Assembly: GCA_015179025.1 (NCBI GenBank) | Contig: WHUX01000079.1 | Span: forward strand, 62,001 to 126,000 | Source of the DNA: Terfezia claveryi | Taxonomy: Eukaryota; Ascomycota; Pezizomycetes; Pezizales; Pezizaceae | Length of the DNA: 64,000 nt | Reading direction: 5' to 3' | In this document: one piece after another, positions 9,423 to 20,671 of the stretch | Position numbering within the stretch: position 1 is the first letter of the stretch | Layout of the letters: every line of letters starts with the position of its first letter | Notes under the pieces: model-generated | The model's input: the letters and a program-made list of their open reading frames with translations, nothing else | What the model was told of the DNA's origin: nothing | The model's database searches: none | Made by a program: the position numbers and the translations under genes

Positions 9423-9849
9423 TGTCACGGGACTATCACCTGCGATCACAAGCAATGGTTATTGCACTTTGAGAGTCAGACAGGATTTAGTCCGACTCTC
9501 AGATTTGTCACGGACTCTGTCACGGACTATCACCTGCGATCACAAGCAATGGTTATTGCACTTTGAGAGTCAGACAGGATTTAGTCCGACTCTCAGATTG
9601 ATGAGATGTTGAGTATCACACGCGTAATCTTCCTTACGTGTGTGATGATATCATAGAGCGAACAGCTGTATATATATGAGGCCATAGTTGTATTCTTTGT
9701 TCTTGCTCTTCACGCAACGTCTTGTATATCGAGTCTTTAATACAAGTTGCCTATTGTCCATAGTCTACGTCTACGTCCACGAAGATTACGTGCGCTCCTT
9801 AGAGTCACGTTCATAGTCCAACGTCCACGCCATAGCCTACGCCGTCACA
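9423..9849 (+). repeat. Solo LTR with AAGAT target duplication
   Basis: 427 bp starting TGTCACGG and ending CGTCACA. The direct repeat AAGAT lies at 9418-9422 and 9850-9854. Inside are a ~93-bp tandem duplication (from 9423 and from about 9518), a TATATATATGAGG box near 9669-9681, and a T-rich start region after it. No internal element sequence remains, so it is a recombined solo LTR. Confidence 0.82.
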
Positions 9850-9854
9850 AAGAT

Positions 9855-10787
9855 GTGGTGAACAAGGTAACTACTATTAAGCCGTGATCATGTCATCTAA
9901 GGAGTTCAAACTCGGCTGACATGGACAGAGAAAGATCGTGAAGAAATCCGCACTCAATATCAAATGTATACAAGAGGTACCTATTATTTCCTATCAAGCC
10001 GCACTTGAAGGTCTTGAAGCTCTACGTCTCTTTCGTCTTCAAAATCCTCCTATTCATTCACAGTGAGCAGAGAAGGTGGAGGCTGTTCTATATCAAGAAA
10101 AGCGGATATTGAGACTCTACAAGGCATGGCTAGGGGGGCACACTATCAGACTGCGATCACAGGTTTTTTAAGCATCTCTCTGACATTTCCTAGTCTTTGT
10201 ATGTATCTCGCATTATAAGAAACTCGCCCTATTAGAAACTTTTTCCCGGTCCCCAGGAGTTGCTTATAACGCGAGTTCACTGTCCCCATTGAAGGATCGT
10301 AATCCAGATGCGCATCAGCTGGCAGACAAGTATCTGTGCGACAATGATCGGGAAGAGGGCATTTACAAGTGGCCTATTACCTCTGACGGGCATCCAGGGC
10401 GTCGGACGCCAAAGAGGCAAACTTGATTCTTTCCTGATGGCAGATGGCTTTTTTTGGTTGCTCGTAAGAAAATTGAACCAGGTATATCTTGGAATTATTG
10501 ACTGAAGGGATATCTCACAAAGTACAAAATGAAGTCAAGAAACGGATAGGGCTACAAATTAGGGAGATTAATGAGGGGGTAGTAAAGTAACTAAATTATA
10601 GTATCCACAGAATACTAATTGGACTAAACCAAAGTACAAAATGAAATCGCATCAAGGTAGATTAGAAAGAAAGTAAAAAGAAAAGATCATAAAAGAAAAG
10701 ATCACAATAGAAAAGATCGTACCAGGAACCCCATTACCGAAATAAGTGATATTTTATTCCCGCTCCCCGGCACAGGGGTATGGAAAT
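9855..10787. other. No gene recognised; transposon-end remnant inside
   Basis: Short broken frames only. At 10207-10291 an end resembling the pogo-like end at 25500-25613 is present. 10520-10730 is A-rich, with AAAAGATCA repeated several times and ACAAAATGAA twice. Confidence 0.6.
10207..10291 (-). repeat. Terminal fragment of a pogo/Fot1-like DNA element
   Basis: The minus strand reads CAGTGAACTCGCGTTATAAG and then a second AACTCG/TATAAGAAAC motif. It resembles the end at 25500-25613. No partner end was found nearby. Confidence 0.5.
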
Positions 10788-12272
10788 TTACGGACTCGGC
10801 TTGTGCAACTTTTGCTCGACCTTTGCGATTTTCTCATCCAGTAAAATATGCGACTTGATGTCTTCATTGTCCGCATAGTCTTTCAAGTCCAGCAAAGCAA
10901 GATGCAATTCCGCACAGGCTTTTTGCGTGTATGTGATACACGCCATAAACCTGTTGTTGGTGAAGCTTCTACCTGAAGCTTCAATAGCTGATAGCTTGTC
11001 TTGGACATATTTTTGCGATTTGTCGACGTGGCGAATGGCCTCGTCGTGTTTCTGGTCAGCATATTGGCGCCCCTGGTCGTGCTTGTCATCTGCGTATTGC
11101 ACAGCCTCAGCGTCCCTGTCAACCGTGTGCTGGAGAGCCTCAGTGTGCCTGTCATCCTTGTGGTGGAGAGCCTGACTGTGCCTGTCATCCGTGTGCTGGA
11201 CAGCCTGAGCGTGCATATCATCCATATGGTGGAGAGCCTGAGCGTGCATATCATCCGCGTGCTGGAGAGCCTGAACGTATAGCCTCTCGGCGAGTGCCAC
11301 CCCCTCGCCGTGTTTAACATTAATGTTGTGGAGGGCACTGTCGAAGCTCTTCGCGCTTGCTGCCAACATTCCTCACTTCTATCCACTGCGTTCTCGACGG
11401 CAATCTTGCATGACTCTAAGTCATCCTGCAGCGCCTGCAATTGTTGTCGTCCTTCAGTGGCGTCCATTTTCCTAAGTGCTAGCATTTCTTCAATCTCCCT
11501 ACCTTGTCTTTTCTGCCTGACTTCTAAACCCTGCATTGCCTGTATCACCATCAATCTCTCAACCTCTACGTGAGCCTTCTTAGCCCTCCTGTTATAGCAT
11601 TCGCGTATAACTTTCAGAACTTCCCAGGCCCAGTAGGCGGTTAGCTCAATGGGTAATCGAGTTCGTGTAGGTACGTCCGTTGTCATAGCCGTATGAGCAC
11701 CGGTTTCTATACCCTCTGGTGTGCACATCATTTGGACTGGTGGGCCAAATAAGAGTTTCTCGCAAATATTCAGCTTCTGCGGCGAAGTTGTGTATGCCCA
11801 AATTTTTACTCGTTCCTCGTTTCTCCACTCACTGGGCATTGTTTTATCCAGGAAGTCCTCCATCTCCTTCCTCATGCTTATCGCCCGAGGATCTGTGGAT
11901 TGGAACATGCTGAGGGCGCAGAGCAGGAAGAGACAGTCCTGTTGCCAGTAGAGACTCCTGGTGTTCGGAGTGTCCTGGTGACTGCATCTCGTGATCAGAA
12001 GAGATCAACAAGAGAACCCGCTCCATGACTGTGAAGTCCGTATCAGTGAGGTGTAGAAACTTCTTCAGACCAGTTTTGCCTGGGCCACAAGGTTTGTTGA
12101 GCTCTGAACTGGGCAGCGTGGGGTATATATGCTGCATAACCGGCGCCCAGATTCTGGGAAGGCCTGACCAGGGGCGGAATAAGCTTGTGGGCTGCACAAT
12201 CATAACCATATTGGTAACCATGCTGGAGTCGCTGGGACCGATTGTGGTAAGCAGGTTGACGGGTATTGCCAT
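10788..12272 (-). CDS. Unknown protein with an 11-residue His/Asp repeat region (frame broken twice)
   Basis: Three successive minus-strand frames fit end to end: 12272 to ~11950, starting MAIPVNLLTT; ~11950 to ~11375; and ~11375 to 10788. The first junction falls near the codons for ESL/LYW at about 11945-11960. The second lies in the Cys-Trp-Gln-Gln segment near 11365. Each needs a one-base shift or a short intron; no strong consensus splice sites were seen. The middle part is helical and charged (EVRQKRQGREIEEMLALRKM). The C-terminal part has about eight 11-residue repeats of the form LxHxDDxHxQA (11030-11290), suggesting a long amphipathic helix or hendecad coiled coil. No known domain was recognised. 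It could be a decayed host gene or a spliced one. Confidence 0.5.
11030..11290 (-). repeat. 33-bp repeat encoding 11-residue His/Asp units
   Basis: About eight in-frame 33-bp units. They encode variants of HADDMHAQALH, HTDDRHSQALH and YADDKHDQGRQ. Divergence rises toward the C-terminal end. Confidence 0.85.
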
Positions 12273-13227
12273 TTTGTTCTGGAGCCCTGCCTGGCTTGAT
12301 TGTTGATGGTGTCCACTTGCACAGAAGAAAATTGTTCGGTGAAGTTGTTTGTTGTTTGAGTGTTTGAGGAAGGAAAGCTATTTTCCGAGACGCGGTAGCA
12401 CGTTTTGTACACAGTACGGAGCCAAGAAGAAAACTCGATTAATTCACTGTAGAGTGAGGACGAATGACGAGGTATAGCAAGCATCAGCCTGATGCCAACA
12501 ACAATACTTGCGTGTTTATTTACCTGCGCGCCGTTCTGTACATCGAGAATGCCAAGCAGCGTGGTCATTCCAAAGCGCTCGGCACCAGCTGCCCAAGTCC
12601 GGCGCACGTATTAGGTATCTACAACAACACACCTGGCGTACACTACAGAGCTGTGTAGTAGAAACACTAGGTACCTGCCTAGTTCATGTACCTTTGCCAC
12701 GTTTGTACCCAGGTGGATATAGGGTATGAGTAAGTTGCACCTCATTGCATTGGGTGGCGGCATTGTAGCCCCTGCTGATGCCGAGGGGAACGGGCTACTA
12801 GGTAGGCCAGTAAATTATGGTAATCAGGCTTATTGAACAGCCCCGCTTATTATGATGTGAAGGTTGTTCATTCTCTCAAACTACCTATGCTAAGCTCGTA
12901 TACATATAGCAAACATACAAACGGATATGCCAAGGCACTAGGGGCATGGTTGCATACCGAGGGCCGCCCCACACATCCCCCCTCTAAGCCAAACGACCGG
13001 GGAAGCACGAAAAGCACCCCGCGCAACACAACAAAAAATCTCTCTATGCCCATCGCCTCATGGAACCAACCAACTTCACTCACATCAACCTCAACTCGAT
13101 ATCAAACCGCAATACCAACTAACTAACGACCTCTCCTTCAACGTACGCCTTCAGCCTGCTTCCTGTTTCTTCCTTGATTTCCAGCCATGGTTTCTAAACC
13201 TCTCTATTAACAGCCTCTATACGAGCT
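12273..13227. other. No gene supported
   Basis: Open frames such as 12200-12607 (minus) and 12833-13126 (plus) have no recognisable motif and overlap other frames. No repeat boundary was seen. Confidence 0.5.
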
Positions 13228-13659
13228 TCAATGCTCTATAATCCCCTTGCATCGCCTTGCCGAAGCCATCATCAAATAAGACTCGGTTTTCTCTGTCAAT
13301 CCGCCAACCACTAGGATATCTTTTTCATTTTCCACCCTACTTCCCTCCACTGCTTCTTGTACAGCTCTCTTCGGCATTGTTTTAACTGTCCTTGCTAATG
13401 CTTGGTCCTTTTGCACGTCATTCTTATTCCTCCAATATCGTCTGACCGGTTTCACAGCTTCCGACTTAATTGCCTCTGATCTCGTCAATACAGGGTTGTC
13501 TGGAATATCAATATCGTCTTCTGCCTCATTCGAACCTTCCGTGTATGGTCCAAATATCGGAAGCTTCATAATCGGATTCACCGAGATGTCACATTTATAG
13601 AAATCTTTGCTCATGATTTCCTTGAAACCGTTGCGTTCTCCGAGTTTTTCTTCAACCTC

Positions 13660-13757
13660 ATTGATCTCTTCAATCTCCTGGATCTCCTCAATCTTCTGGA
13701 TCTCCTCAATCTCCTGGATCTCCTCAATTTCCTCGATCTCCTTAATTTCCTCGACGT
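13660..13757. repeat. 18-bp tandem repeat in gypsy remnant
   Basis: Units of CAATCTCCTGGATCTCCT. On the minus strand they read as a Glu/Ile-rich hexapeptide (EEIQEI-like). Confidence 0.85.
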
Positions 13758-13926
13758 TATAGATCCGCCTACCGAGCTTCTCAATATCTTCGCGGGGTAC
13801 CTATATGTAGGTCTGAGATTGGTAGTGGACCATCTATCTCATCCTCCAAGTCCCTCATGCCTATTTTTAATGTCGCCGAACTCTTCTGGATGTGTAGGAC
13901 TGGATGTGTAGGACTGGCACCGGTAA

Positions 13927-14050
13927 TGCGAGATTCGCCGGTATGGTAAGCTTTACCGGTAAGGCAAGCTTTACCGGTAGAGCAAGCTTTACCGGTAGAG
14001 CAAGCTTTATTGGTAGAGTGAGCTTCGCTGGTAAGGTAGGGTTTGCGAGT
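13927..14050. repeat. 18-bp tandem repeat in gypsy remnant
   Basis: Units of GGTAGAGCAAGCTTTACC. On the minus strand they read KLALPV hexapeptides just downstream of the protease. Confidence 0.88.
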
Positions 14051-15802
14051 AAGGCAGGATTCAATGGAACCGCCTTCTCTAGTTCATCCTCATCTACTCC
14101 TTCTTCTTCCTTAAGAGGGGCCACTCCCTCTTGCATGGCTGACACCCGCTTGCAGAATACCTGTAGCTCCAGCTTCCCCGGGCGTTTTACGATAATCCGG
14201 TTGCAACGAGGGAATAGCGCTGCTCCTGTAGCCACTATGAACTCGGTACCAAATAACAGCTGATAACTCGCTCTTTCAACAACATACACCCGAACTGTGG
14301 AAAATTTCTCCTGTAGCTTAAACACAAAACGTTCTGCTACCAATTGGGCTGGTCAATATCCCAGCCGCAAGAACAAACTTGATATCTGACCCTTTCTTCC
14401 ACTTGGTCTTCGTCTGATCCATGGTACTCTTAGGTGCCACACAAACAACTGCTCCTGTAGGTATCCCATACAGTCAACAACTGCTGGCCTCGAGTAGTCT
14501 CAGGCATGGCCCACAAACAAGCTGTTGCCTTAGCCACCACTGAAGCAGGAATATGGGGTATAGAAGACATCATTAGCCTCATGTGTTTGAGCTAATAAAT
14601 TGAATAAAGGAACTGAACGCTCGTCGACCTTCTCCTTCACAAACTTCTGTGCCAAAGATAAGGAAAATACGGAAGATTCTTCATATTTCCCTGCCTCGCT
14701 TGGAATCGTGAAGCTCGGAAGAACATTAATATTATTTTGTGAGGTTGCCGCTGATACTTTGCAATCTCGAATTAGGTGCCCCTCCTGGCCACACCGGTAA
14801 CACAGCTTACTCGCATTCGTATTCGCTTCAGCTCCAGCTTGCCTCATATCCTGTTGTTGTTGAGGCCTCTGCTCAGCTGGCTTCTGCTGAGTCGGAGGTT
14901 GCTGCTGCTTAGCTGCTGTATGCTCCGGTAGAGCTCAACCGCCCTTGTGCTTCTCCGAAAAGCAGGTATTAGCAAAATGGCCTTGACATCCGCAGCGATT
15001 GCATGCATTGGTGTCCCTCTTGGCTACATCCCCTTTCTCTTCTTTCTTCTTTCTACACATATCGGCGGAATGGCCCTGCTTTCCACAGTGTTCCCAAGCT
15101 CGTAGCTGCTATCCCTTTATCCAATTCATCAATCTCCATGGTTGTATGAATCTGTCCAATACCTACTCTCCCACAACTCTTCTTCAGATTTCCGATCTCC
15201 GTCTTAATCTTAATATTAGTTGGAAGCGCATTCCTGATACACCTCATTCTATTAAACTCATCGGTTTTCTTGGCTCGCTTCATAAGCCGTTCAATGTGTG
15301 TTCGACATGCTGTAACAGATTGACCTTGAGTAGACCCCCCTTTCTTGGATGGGTCCCAATGATACCTACCAAGCTCTATCTCTATAGCTCTTGCATCCAC
15401 CTCCCCGCTATACTGCTTCTTCAGAAGCTCATATAACGATAACTCTTCAACACTTCCGCTCCCATCTGGTATTGGCTTTTTCATATCTTCATGCTTTCGC
15501 CAACAATTGGGACTCTCGAAGTCTCCTTTTGAGTCATAATCTTCCCACCACTTCTTCGCATCTCCCTCCAACCTTGTCGCTAACCCTGCACATAGTCTCT
15601 TTCCCATGCCATAGTTTGACCTTCCTTCAATATTCGTAGGGTCCACATACTCGTATTCCCCACCTGGTTCTCCCTTGACAAATCCTCCATAGTTCACATC
15701 CGCACTACAGCCGAATTATCCAGCAGCGAAGCCATCATTGTGCTACCCGGATTATCCACCGGCGAGGCCATCACCACAACCGTATTCAGCTGAATCCGAA
15801 CA

Positions 15803-16145
15803 TGTAAAGACCTTCACATACACAAGCATTTTACGTTTATGTTGGGTTGAGTCACTCTGGCTGCCACAGGACCGCTATCCACGATCCCTATATTTTCTTG
15901 CTGCTGTATAACTCCATTGTTACCCTGAAATTCCCACCTATCTAGACAACGCTCTAGACCTGTGTTTTCCTAAGAATTAATCAAGTCTTCACACGCATCG
16001 TTTACTACTAAATAGTTCGCTCTGCCTTCTACTATGCGTATACTATCCGCTCTAGTAGACATATTGCTATAGATCCGCTCTGCACTCGCGCTGCCTCGCT
16101 AGCACCATTCCTGCCTGACAAGATATTCCAACATATCTTTTGTTC
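15803..16145 (+). repeat. Diverged LTR of the TGTTGG...TTTTGTT family
   Basis: It aligns with the LTRs at 24538-25026 and 26385-26924. Shared stretches include TATGTTGGGTTGAGTCA, TTAATCAAG...GTCTTC, the GCTGCCTCGCTAG...CCT segment and the end ACATATCTTTTGTT. Its polarity is plus, opposite to the neighbouring gag, so it belongs to another insertion. The left edge is uncertain and no target duplication was found. Confidence 0.65.
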
Positions 16146-16329
16146 ATGGCCCCATGTCCGGCTGCATATGAGTTCTCTGCACTGAGCATGTAAAAGATAT
16201 TTTTTTTTCTATTGCCCTACATGAGAAATAAAGCACTACTCAAATACAATCACGAAAAAGGAAGCAAGAGGCTTTCAATAATAGAAAGCACAATAATCCT
16301 GGTCTCGCCTGAAACTACGAGCAGCTGAA

Positions 16330-18168
16330 TCACATTCTCCTGCGTTTCACTGCCCCACTACCCTCCCAATGGTCCTCACCCTGTTCAATCTCCTTATCCA
16401 CCTCTATTCTCACATTTGCGGCTTTTCTCCGTCTGCCCACAGCCTCCTCACCAAGAAAATTTACCTTCTCCACCAACACCCTTTCCAATGGAGGTACATT
16501 CTCTTTACCAGAGTCATCGCCGGGAGTGCCAGCTGGTATACTCTGTTCCAACTCCAACCTTTCCTTCTTCAGATCATCCATCCGTATAACAGCCCTCCTT
16601 CCCTGTCTTCTATTGAGAATGTAACCACTGATCGTCTCGACACAGTCCCCAAATATCTGCGTTGGCACATCCATATGCATTGTCCCATCAGGGTCTTCAA
16701 ATGAATCACTTCCAACAAAGTCTGTGAGGTAGAAGGTAGCAATACCTTGGTCCGCAGTTGCAAGGGGTGGATATATCTGTAGACGTTGGCACATGTGTGG
16801 ATTCGACTGGAGGCCAGACGTGGAACTGCGCGTTTGTGGGCCGGGTGGTAGTACTTCTATACCTTGCACCCGTGATGCAGAACGACAGTATGATGGGTTG
16901 CAACGGCGCCATAGCTCGAGGTATACGTGGGTGAAGTCCTTTCCACGAGGCTCTGTAGGGTGGCTATCTCCATCCGCCACAGGCGTAGTTGCATTTCGTT
17001 GCTCCTCTGCATTATCATCTGCTGCCACATGCTGCTCTTCGTCCTCCCCGTCGTCCTCCCCGCCGTGCTCCTGTGTCCGTGCACCTTTTGCAAAATCAAC
17101 TAGAATCACAAGTTCAATCCCTGGTGGCTTTTCTACCTGTCCCAGATTGCCCATGTTCAACTCCTGCCCCATTGTGCCAGGGATCTCTAAAGAATGTGCA
17201 AACCAAAGTTTCCCCGCTGCACGCAAGGAACGCAACGACTGTGTCTTTCCAACCTCGACCACCACCGTAGGAAATCGTCGATCATGCATCCGGATGCTGG
17301 CATCTGGTACCTTTTCGGCTTTTTTATTCCCTTCCCTGTCGACCATTCTGATTGAAGGTCTACCACCGTGCCAAACAATGCTCGAAGCGAGGTTGGCTAG
17401 TGTCATATAACTATTCACCTGTGGCATGAGGTGAGTATCGAAGGACCGTGACAAGGAAGTCACAAGTGGATCACTGACTTCGTGGTAGTAGGTAGGAAGT
17501 CTATGTATGAGAAGGCACCTAGTAGAATAGTCATAGGTGTAGCGTGCTTTGGCATCAAGATGTAGACATAGTTCATCAAACACAGTTGGAGTTATGACCA
17601 GATTCAAAGAATCGCCAACTGAAGGACCGCCGAATATGAATTTATCAACCTGTTCTCGTATCACGATAGCAGGGAGATGTAGTGTGGTTGTTGATGCATT
17701 GAGGCTAGGTTTTAACAAAGGACATGCATCCTGATTCAAAATGGAAGTAATTGATATAGTTGGAACCAACTCCGGACTAGAGACTGACCGATATAGAGTC
17801 TGGACACCATGGCACAGGGAATCATCCGATTTCAATATTGATGGCGAATATCCTTTGCTAGTCTTGCTGGGTGCTTCGTATGAGTATTCAGGGCTTTGGT
17901 GCTTGACTGGTTCTATGGTTCGAGTGCGCTGCACCTGGTGTTGGAGCGATAACGTCCTCGCTGAGAGCACCGGCCGCATAGGGATGGACAAGCCTCGGTA
18001 CGAAACTGCATCTGAACCGGGAGTACAGCAAGACATTGGAGTGTGGTTTGTGTATGAGGGAGGGTTGGTGAAGGTACAAGGGTTTGTGATGACTTGTTCT
18101 ACAGAATGTAGACGGTTAGAGCTGATTAAGCCAGTTGATGTCAAATGGAGGTGATGCAGTTGACGCAT
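16330..18168 (-). CDS. PD-(D/E)XK-like nuclease family protein, intact
   Basis: A single uninterrupted frame of 612 codons starts at ATG 18166-18168 and ends with a Lys/Arg-rich tail (GAVKRRRM). The conserved block around residues 230-330 contains RLPTYYHEVSDPL and, about 70 residues later, VPDASIRM followed by FPTVVVEVGKTQSL (around 17230-17310). This is the same motif order as in the gene at 6270-8122. The PD...VEVG core suggests a PD-(D/E)XK-type fold. The Lys expected two residues after Glu is Gly, but a Lys follows directly. An acidic Glu/Asp-rich region and a basic C-terminus suggest a nuclear protein; no signal peptide was seen. A LINE inserted 110 bp upstream may have cut it off from its promoter. 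Catalysis is unproven. Confidence 0.75.
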   Translation of the reverse strand: MRQLHHLHLTSTGLISSNRLHSVEQVITNPCTFTNPPSYTNHTPMSCCTPGSDAVSYRGLSIPMRPVLSARTLSLQHQVQRTRTIEPVKHQSPEYSYEAPSKTSKGYSPSILKSDDSLCHGVQTLYRSVSSPELVPTISITSILNQDACPLLKPSLNASTTTLHLPAIVIREQVDKFIFGGPSVGDSLNLVITPTVFDELCLHLDAKARYTYDYSTRCLLIHRLPTYYHEVSDPLVTSLSRSFDTHLMPQVNSYMTLANLASSIVWHGGRPSIRMVDREGNKKAEKVPDASIRMHDRRFPTVVVEVGKTQSLRSLRAAGKLWFAHSLEIPGTMGQELNMGNLGQVEKPPGIELVILVDFAKGARTQEHGGEDDGEDEEQHVAADDNAEEQRNATTPVADGDSHPTEPRGKDFTHVYLELWRRCNPSYCRSASRVQGIEVLPPGPQTRSSTSGLQSNPHMCQRLQIYPPLATADQGIATFYLTDFVGSDSFEDPDGTMHMDVPTQIFGDCVETISGYILNRRQGRRAVIRMDDLKKERLELEQSIPAGTPGDDSGKENVPPLERVLVEKVNFLGEEAVGRRRKAANVRIEVDKEIEQGEDHWEGSGAVKRRRM

Positions 18169-18279
18169 CAAGTCGAGGCATGCATATCGGGAAGATGACT
18201 ATACATAGCCGCGCTACCTGGCGTTGTCATGTGTAGGTTCTGGGCGGCTCACGGAGAAGGGCGGCATACCCACTGTGCC

Positions 18280-19746
18280 TTTTTTTTTTTTTTAATACTT
18301 GTTACTCCTATGCGGCCCCGTTAGGGGGGCCATGAGGAGCCACCCAGATGCCCGGGTGGATTCAAGGTTCAGACAAGTTAATCTGTCAGAACCACGCGCG
18401 ATAAATACAAATGTCAAGGAAAGAAAAGACCCCATACTGTCATTAACGGATTGACCGATGACCCGGAGGCCTGACTGACCCGGAAGCCTGACTGAGTCTT
18501 AACAAACCCGACTCCCGACTGTAACAGAATTTCTGACTGAACTATAGGAATGAGATGAACTGGTGGGAATGAAACTGAAATATAGGAATGAAGAAGGAAC
18601 TAGAAATGAACTAGAGAGCAAGATGAATAACTAGTGAACTGGTACAAAGGGGACTCGTAAAAATTGAACTGTGAATGGGTGTGTGACTAGGTGAGCTCGT
18701 GGTATAAGAGCTTGAAGTAGGCCTCCGTGGCCTCATACGTCTCCTCCCCTTCCTTTCTCCATTCTGGCTTGTCAATCTCTTGCCAACTGCGTTTGTCTCC
18801 CAATAGGCCTCCTCTGAAACGGTTGAAGCGTGGACAGTCGAAAGTGATGTGTTCTCCTGTCTCCGAAGGGTGACCGCATGCGCATTCTGCCGATTCTGAC
18901 TTGCCAATATGGTGGAGCCAGGATTTCTGTGGGCCCCTGTTTGTCCGCAGCCAGGTGTAAGCTGATAAGGCGTGCCGGTCCCATTCCACCCTCCTGGTGC
19001 CGTATCCTGCCCTTGTTCTTGCTTCTTTCCGTAACGCCTTGGAAGCTGCCCGTAGCCCCCCTTCTGTTACTTTACGGGGCTTCCCTACTGCTACCCCGAG
19101 GTGAGATTGGAAGCACGCCGTCCGGTCCGCCTTCTCGTTTCCTTCGATACCTAGATGTCCTCTGACCCACGACAGCTTGAGGTCCCTATGTGGGTTACCG
19201 ACTAGCAAAGCTTTGATGTTCTTTTCAATGCTAGACCGAGGGGGGGAACCTGTGCTTAAATTCCGAACTGTCTGTATTGCTGCCTGAGAATCTGACAAGA
19301 TAGCGATCATATCCGAGTCCTCATTTTGTAAGGCTAACAGCATGGCATACAGCTTCCCATCTGCGACTGTAGCTTGGTTTCCTAAGAAGCCTCCGCATCC
19401 TCCTGGCTGGCCCCCTCTCCGATCCTTGCTGTGGACCCCGCTGGCTACTTCCCCTCCCCGTCCTGTGCCGTCTGTGTAGCAGACTCTCCAGCCCTCTTCC
19501 AGTATCTACCCTATCTTTGCCGCCCAAACGCCTAGGTACTTACTGCTCTCAGATTTGGGGTCTAGAATTTCCTCATGAATTATGGGGAAGGGGGCTGTGT
19601 CCTCTCTATCCCCCCAGGAGATTTCTTCCGGATCTGCCCCATTTAAGAAGAACGCTTCCGAGATGGCGGTTCTTGCTCGATGGAGGTCGTTGCTGTGTTG
19701 CCATGAGGTATCCCTTAGGATATAGGATCTTACCTCTTTATCTCCT
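18280..19746 (-). mobile_element. LINE-A, 5'-truncated Tad1-type copy
   Basis: A T run at 18280-18294 is the tail of a minus-strand element. Target duplications ATACCCACTGTGCC (18266-18279) and ATACCCACTATGCC (19747-19760) match in 13 of 14 bases. The 3' UTR (18295-18680) shares its last ~150 bp with the half-LINEs at 20347-22249, 34313-36310 and 51412-52535. The body is the C-terminal end of ORF2. Confidence 0.9.
18687..19746 (-). pseudogene. LINE ORF2 C-terminus: RNase H and Cys/His tail
   Basis: The frame at 18687-19343 contains RNase H motifs AILSDSQAAIQTV and WVRGHLGIEGNEKAD. It then has a Cys/His cluster (CACGHPSETGEHITFDC) typical of the C-terminus of Tad1-type LINE ORF2. The preceding RNase H strand lies in other frames (19321-19527 and 19506-19772), so at least two frameshifts are present. 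RT and endonuclease are absent through 5' truncation, which is usual for LINE insertions. Confidence 0.85.
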
Positions 19747-19760
19747 ATACCCACTATGCC

Positions 19761-20346
19761 GCTCACGGGCAATTTAAATAATTACTCAATTTGGTGTATA
19801 GGTAATGCTCTTGTATTGATGAAGGTTTACGAGTACTGATTTACCTCCCCCAAAAAAAGAATTGATAACGGTATACCTAGCTGGAGCTATCCCAGCGACT
19901 GCAATAGATTCATGTATTTCCCAATCGATTAGACGTCCATCTAATATTCCAGTTTGGTTCAGCCAGAGCTGAGAGGTTAATACAGTCATGATCTGTTAAC
20001 ACTTTCGTATGTCAATAAATTGAGAATTTCAGATTATTCTTAAAGTATTGGCAATAACAATTAGGTAGAGTAGTGTTAGAATGAATGCATTCCGTTCATT
20101 CCGCCCATGCCTTGCTATCTCACATGCAGCCATCTCAACGGCTTGCACATCGGCCTGCACATCATATTGCGTGCTTCCTGCTTAGCCATACGGCTCGCAG
20201 CGGCCTGCACATCATATTGTATGCTTAGAACTTTTTGCAAACACCTGAAATGAAAACACTAGTGGTTATACTTAGCAATCTGCGTATAAATAAGTACCTG
20301 CGATTAAGAAAGTACTGTTTTGCACCTTACCTTGATGCTACAAGTC
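19761..20346. other. No gene firmly supported
   Basis: One 67-codon minus frame (19786-19989, MTVLTSQLWLN...) has no recognised domain. A 25-bp direct repeat GGCCTGCACATCATATTG occurs at about 20152 and 20203. This stretch would be the original upstream region of the gene at 16330-18168. Confidence 0.45.
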
Positions 20347-20671
20347 ATCCGGGGTCCGACATCGACAACCACCTTGACAGGACGAGCTGGTTAAATCTCA
20401 ACAACCAGAGCACCTACCTACAGACAAACGGACGGCACCACGAGAAAGCCCTCGCCGCCCACAACAGGAATATCTACTCCAACCTCGGGGGAACAACTCT
20501 CGCGACCCTTTCCCCTCGATTGAAGCTTTTTCCCCTCTTCCTCGTTCTTCTTCTTCCTCGCTCTCACGGAAATCTCCCTCCACGGGCATTGGTCCACGAT
20601 TCCGCGAGAGCACCCACACCAAGTCGGCACCACCCAATCAGGGAATTTGTAAGTCCCACACACTTCCAAAC

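Larger units (their letters stand above)
13228..15768 (-). pseudogene. Ty3/gypsy-type gag-protease remnant
   Basis: On the minus strand a gag start (ATG near 15768, MASPVDNPGS) shifts frame near 15697 into a gag core with LEGDAKKWWEDYDSKGDFES (15053-15697). Three zinc-knuckle segments follow: a CGKQGHSADMC half near 15070, CNRCGCQGHFANTC near 14980 and CYRCGQEGHLIRDC near 14790. Then comes the C-terminal part of a retropepsin-like domain (YQLLFGTEFIVATG, near 14260). The downstream segment at 13228-13614 resembles the linker before RT, but no RT, RNase H or integrase follows. The copy is truncated and frameshifted. Gag would package element RNA; nothing here is functional. Confidence 0.8.

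Noticed and set aside
12200..12607. 135-codon minus-strand first exon of the 10788-12272 gene
   Set aside because: It overlaps the start of that frame in another phase and no good splice donor was seen.
13228..16145. One gypsy element with its own 5' LTR at the right
   Set aside because: The LTR at 15803-16145 has plus polarity while gag is on the minus strand, so they belong to different insertions.
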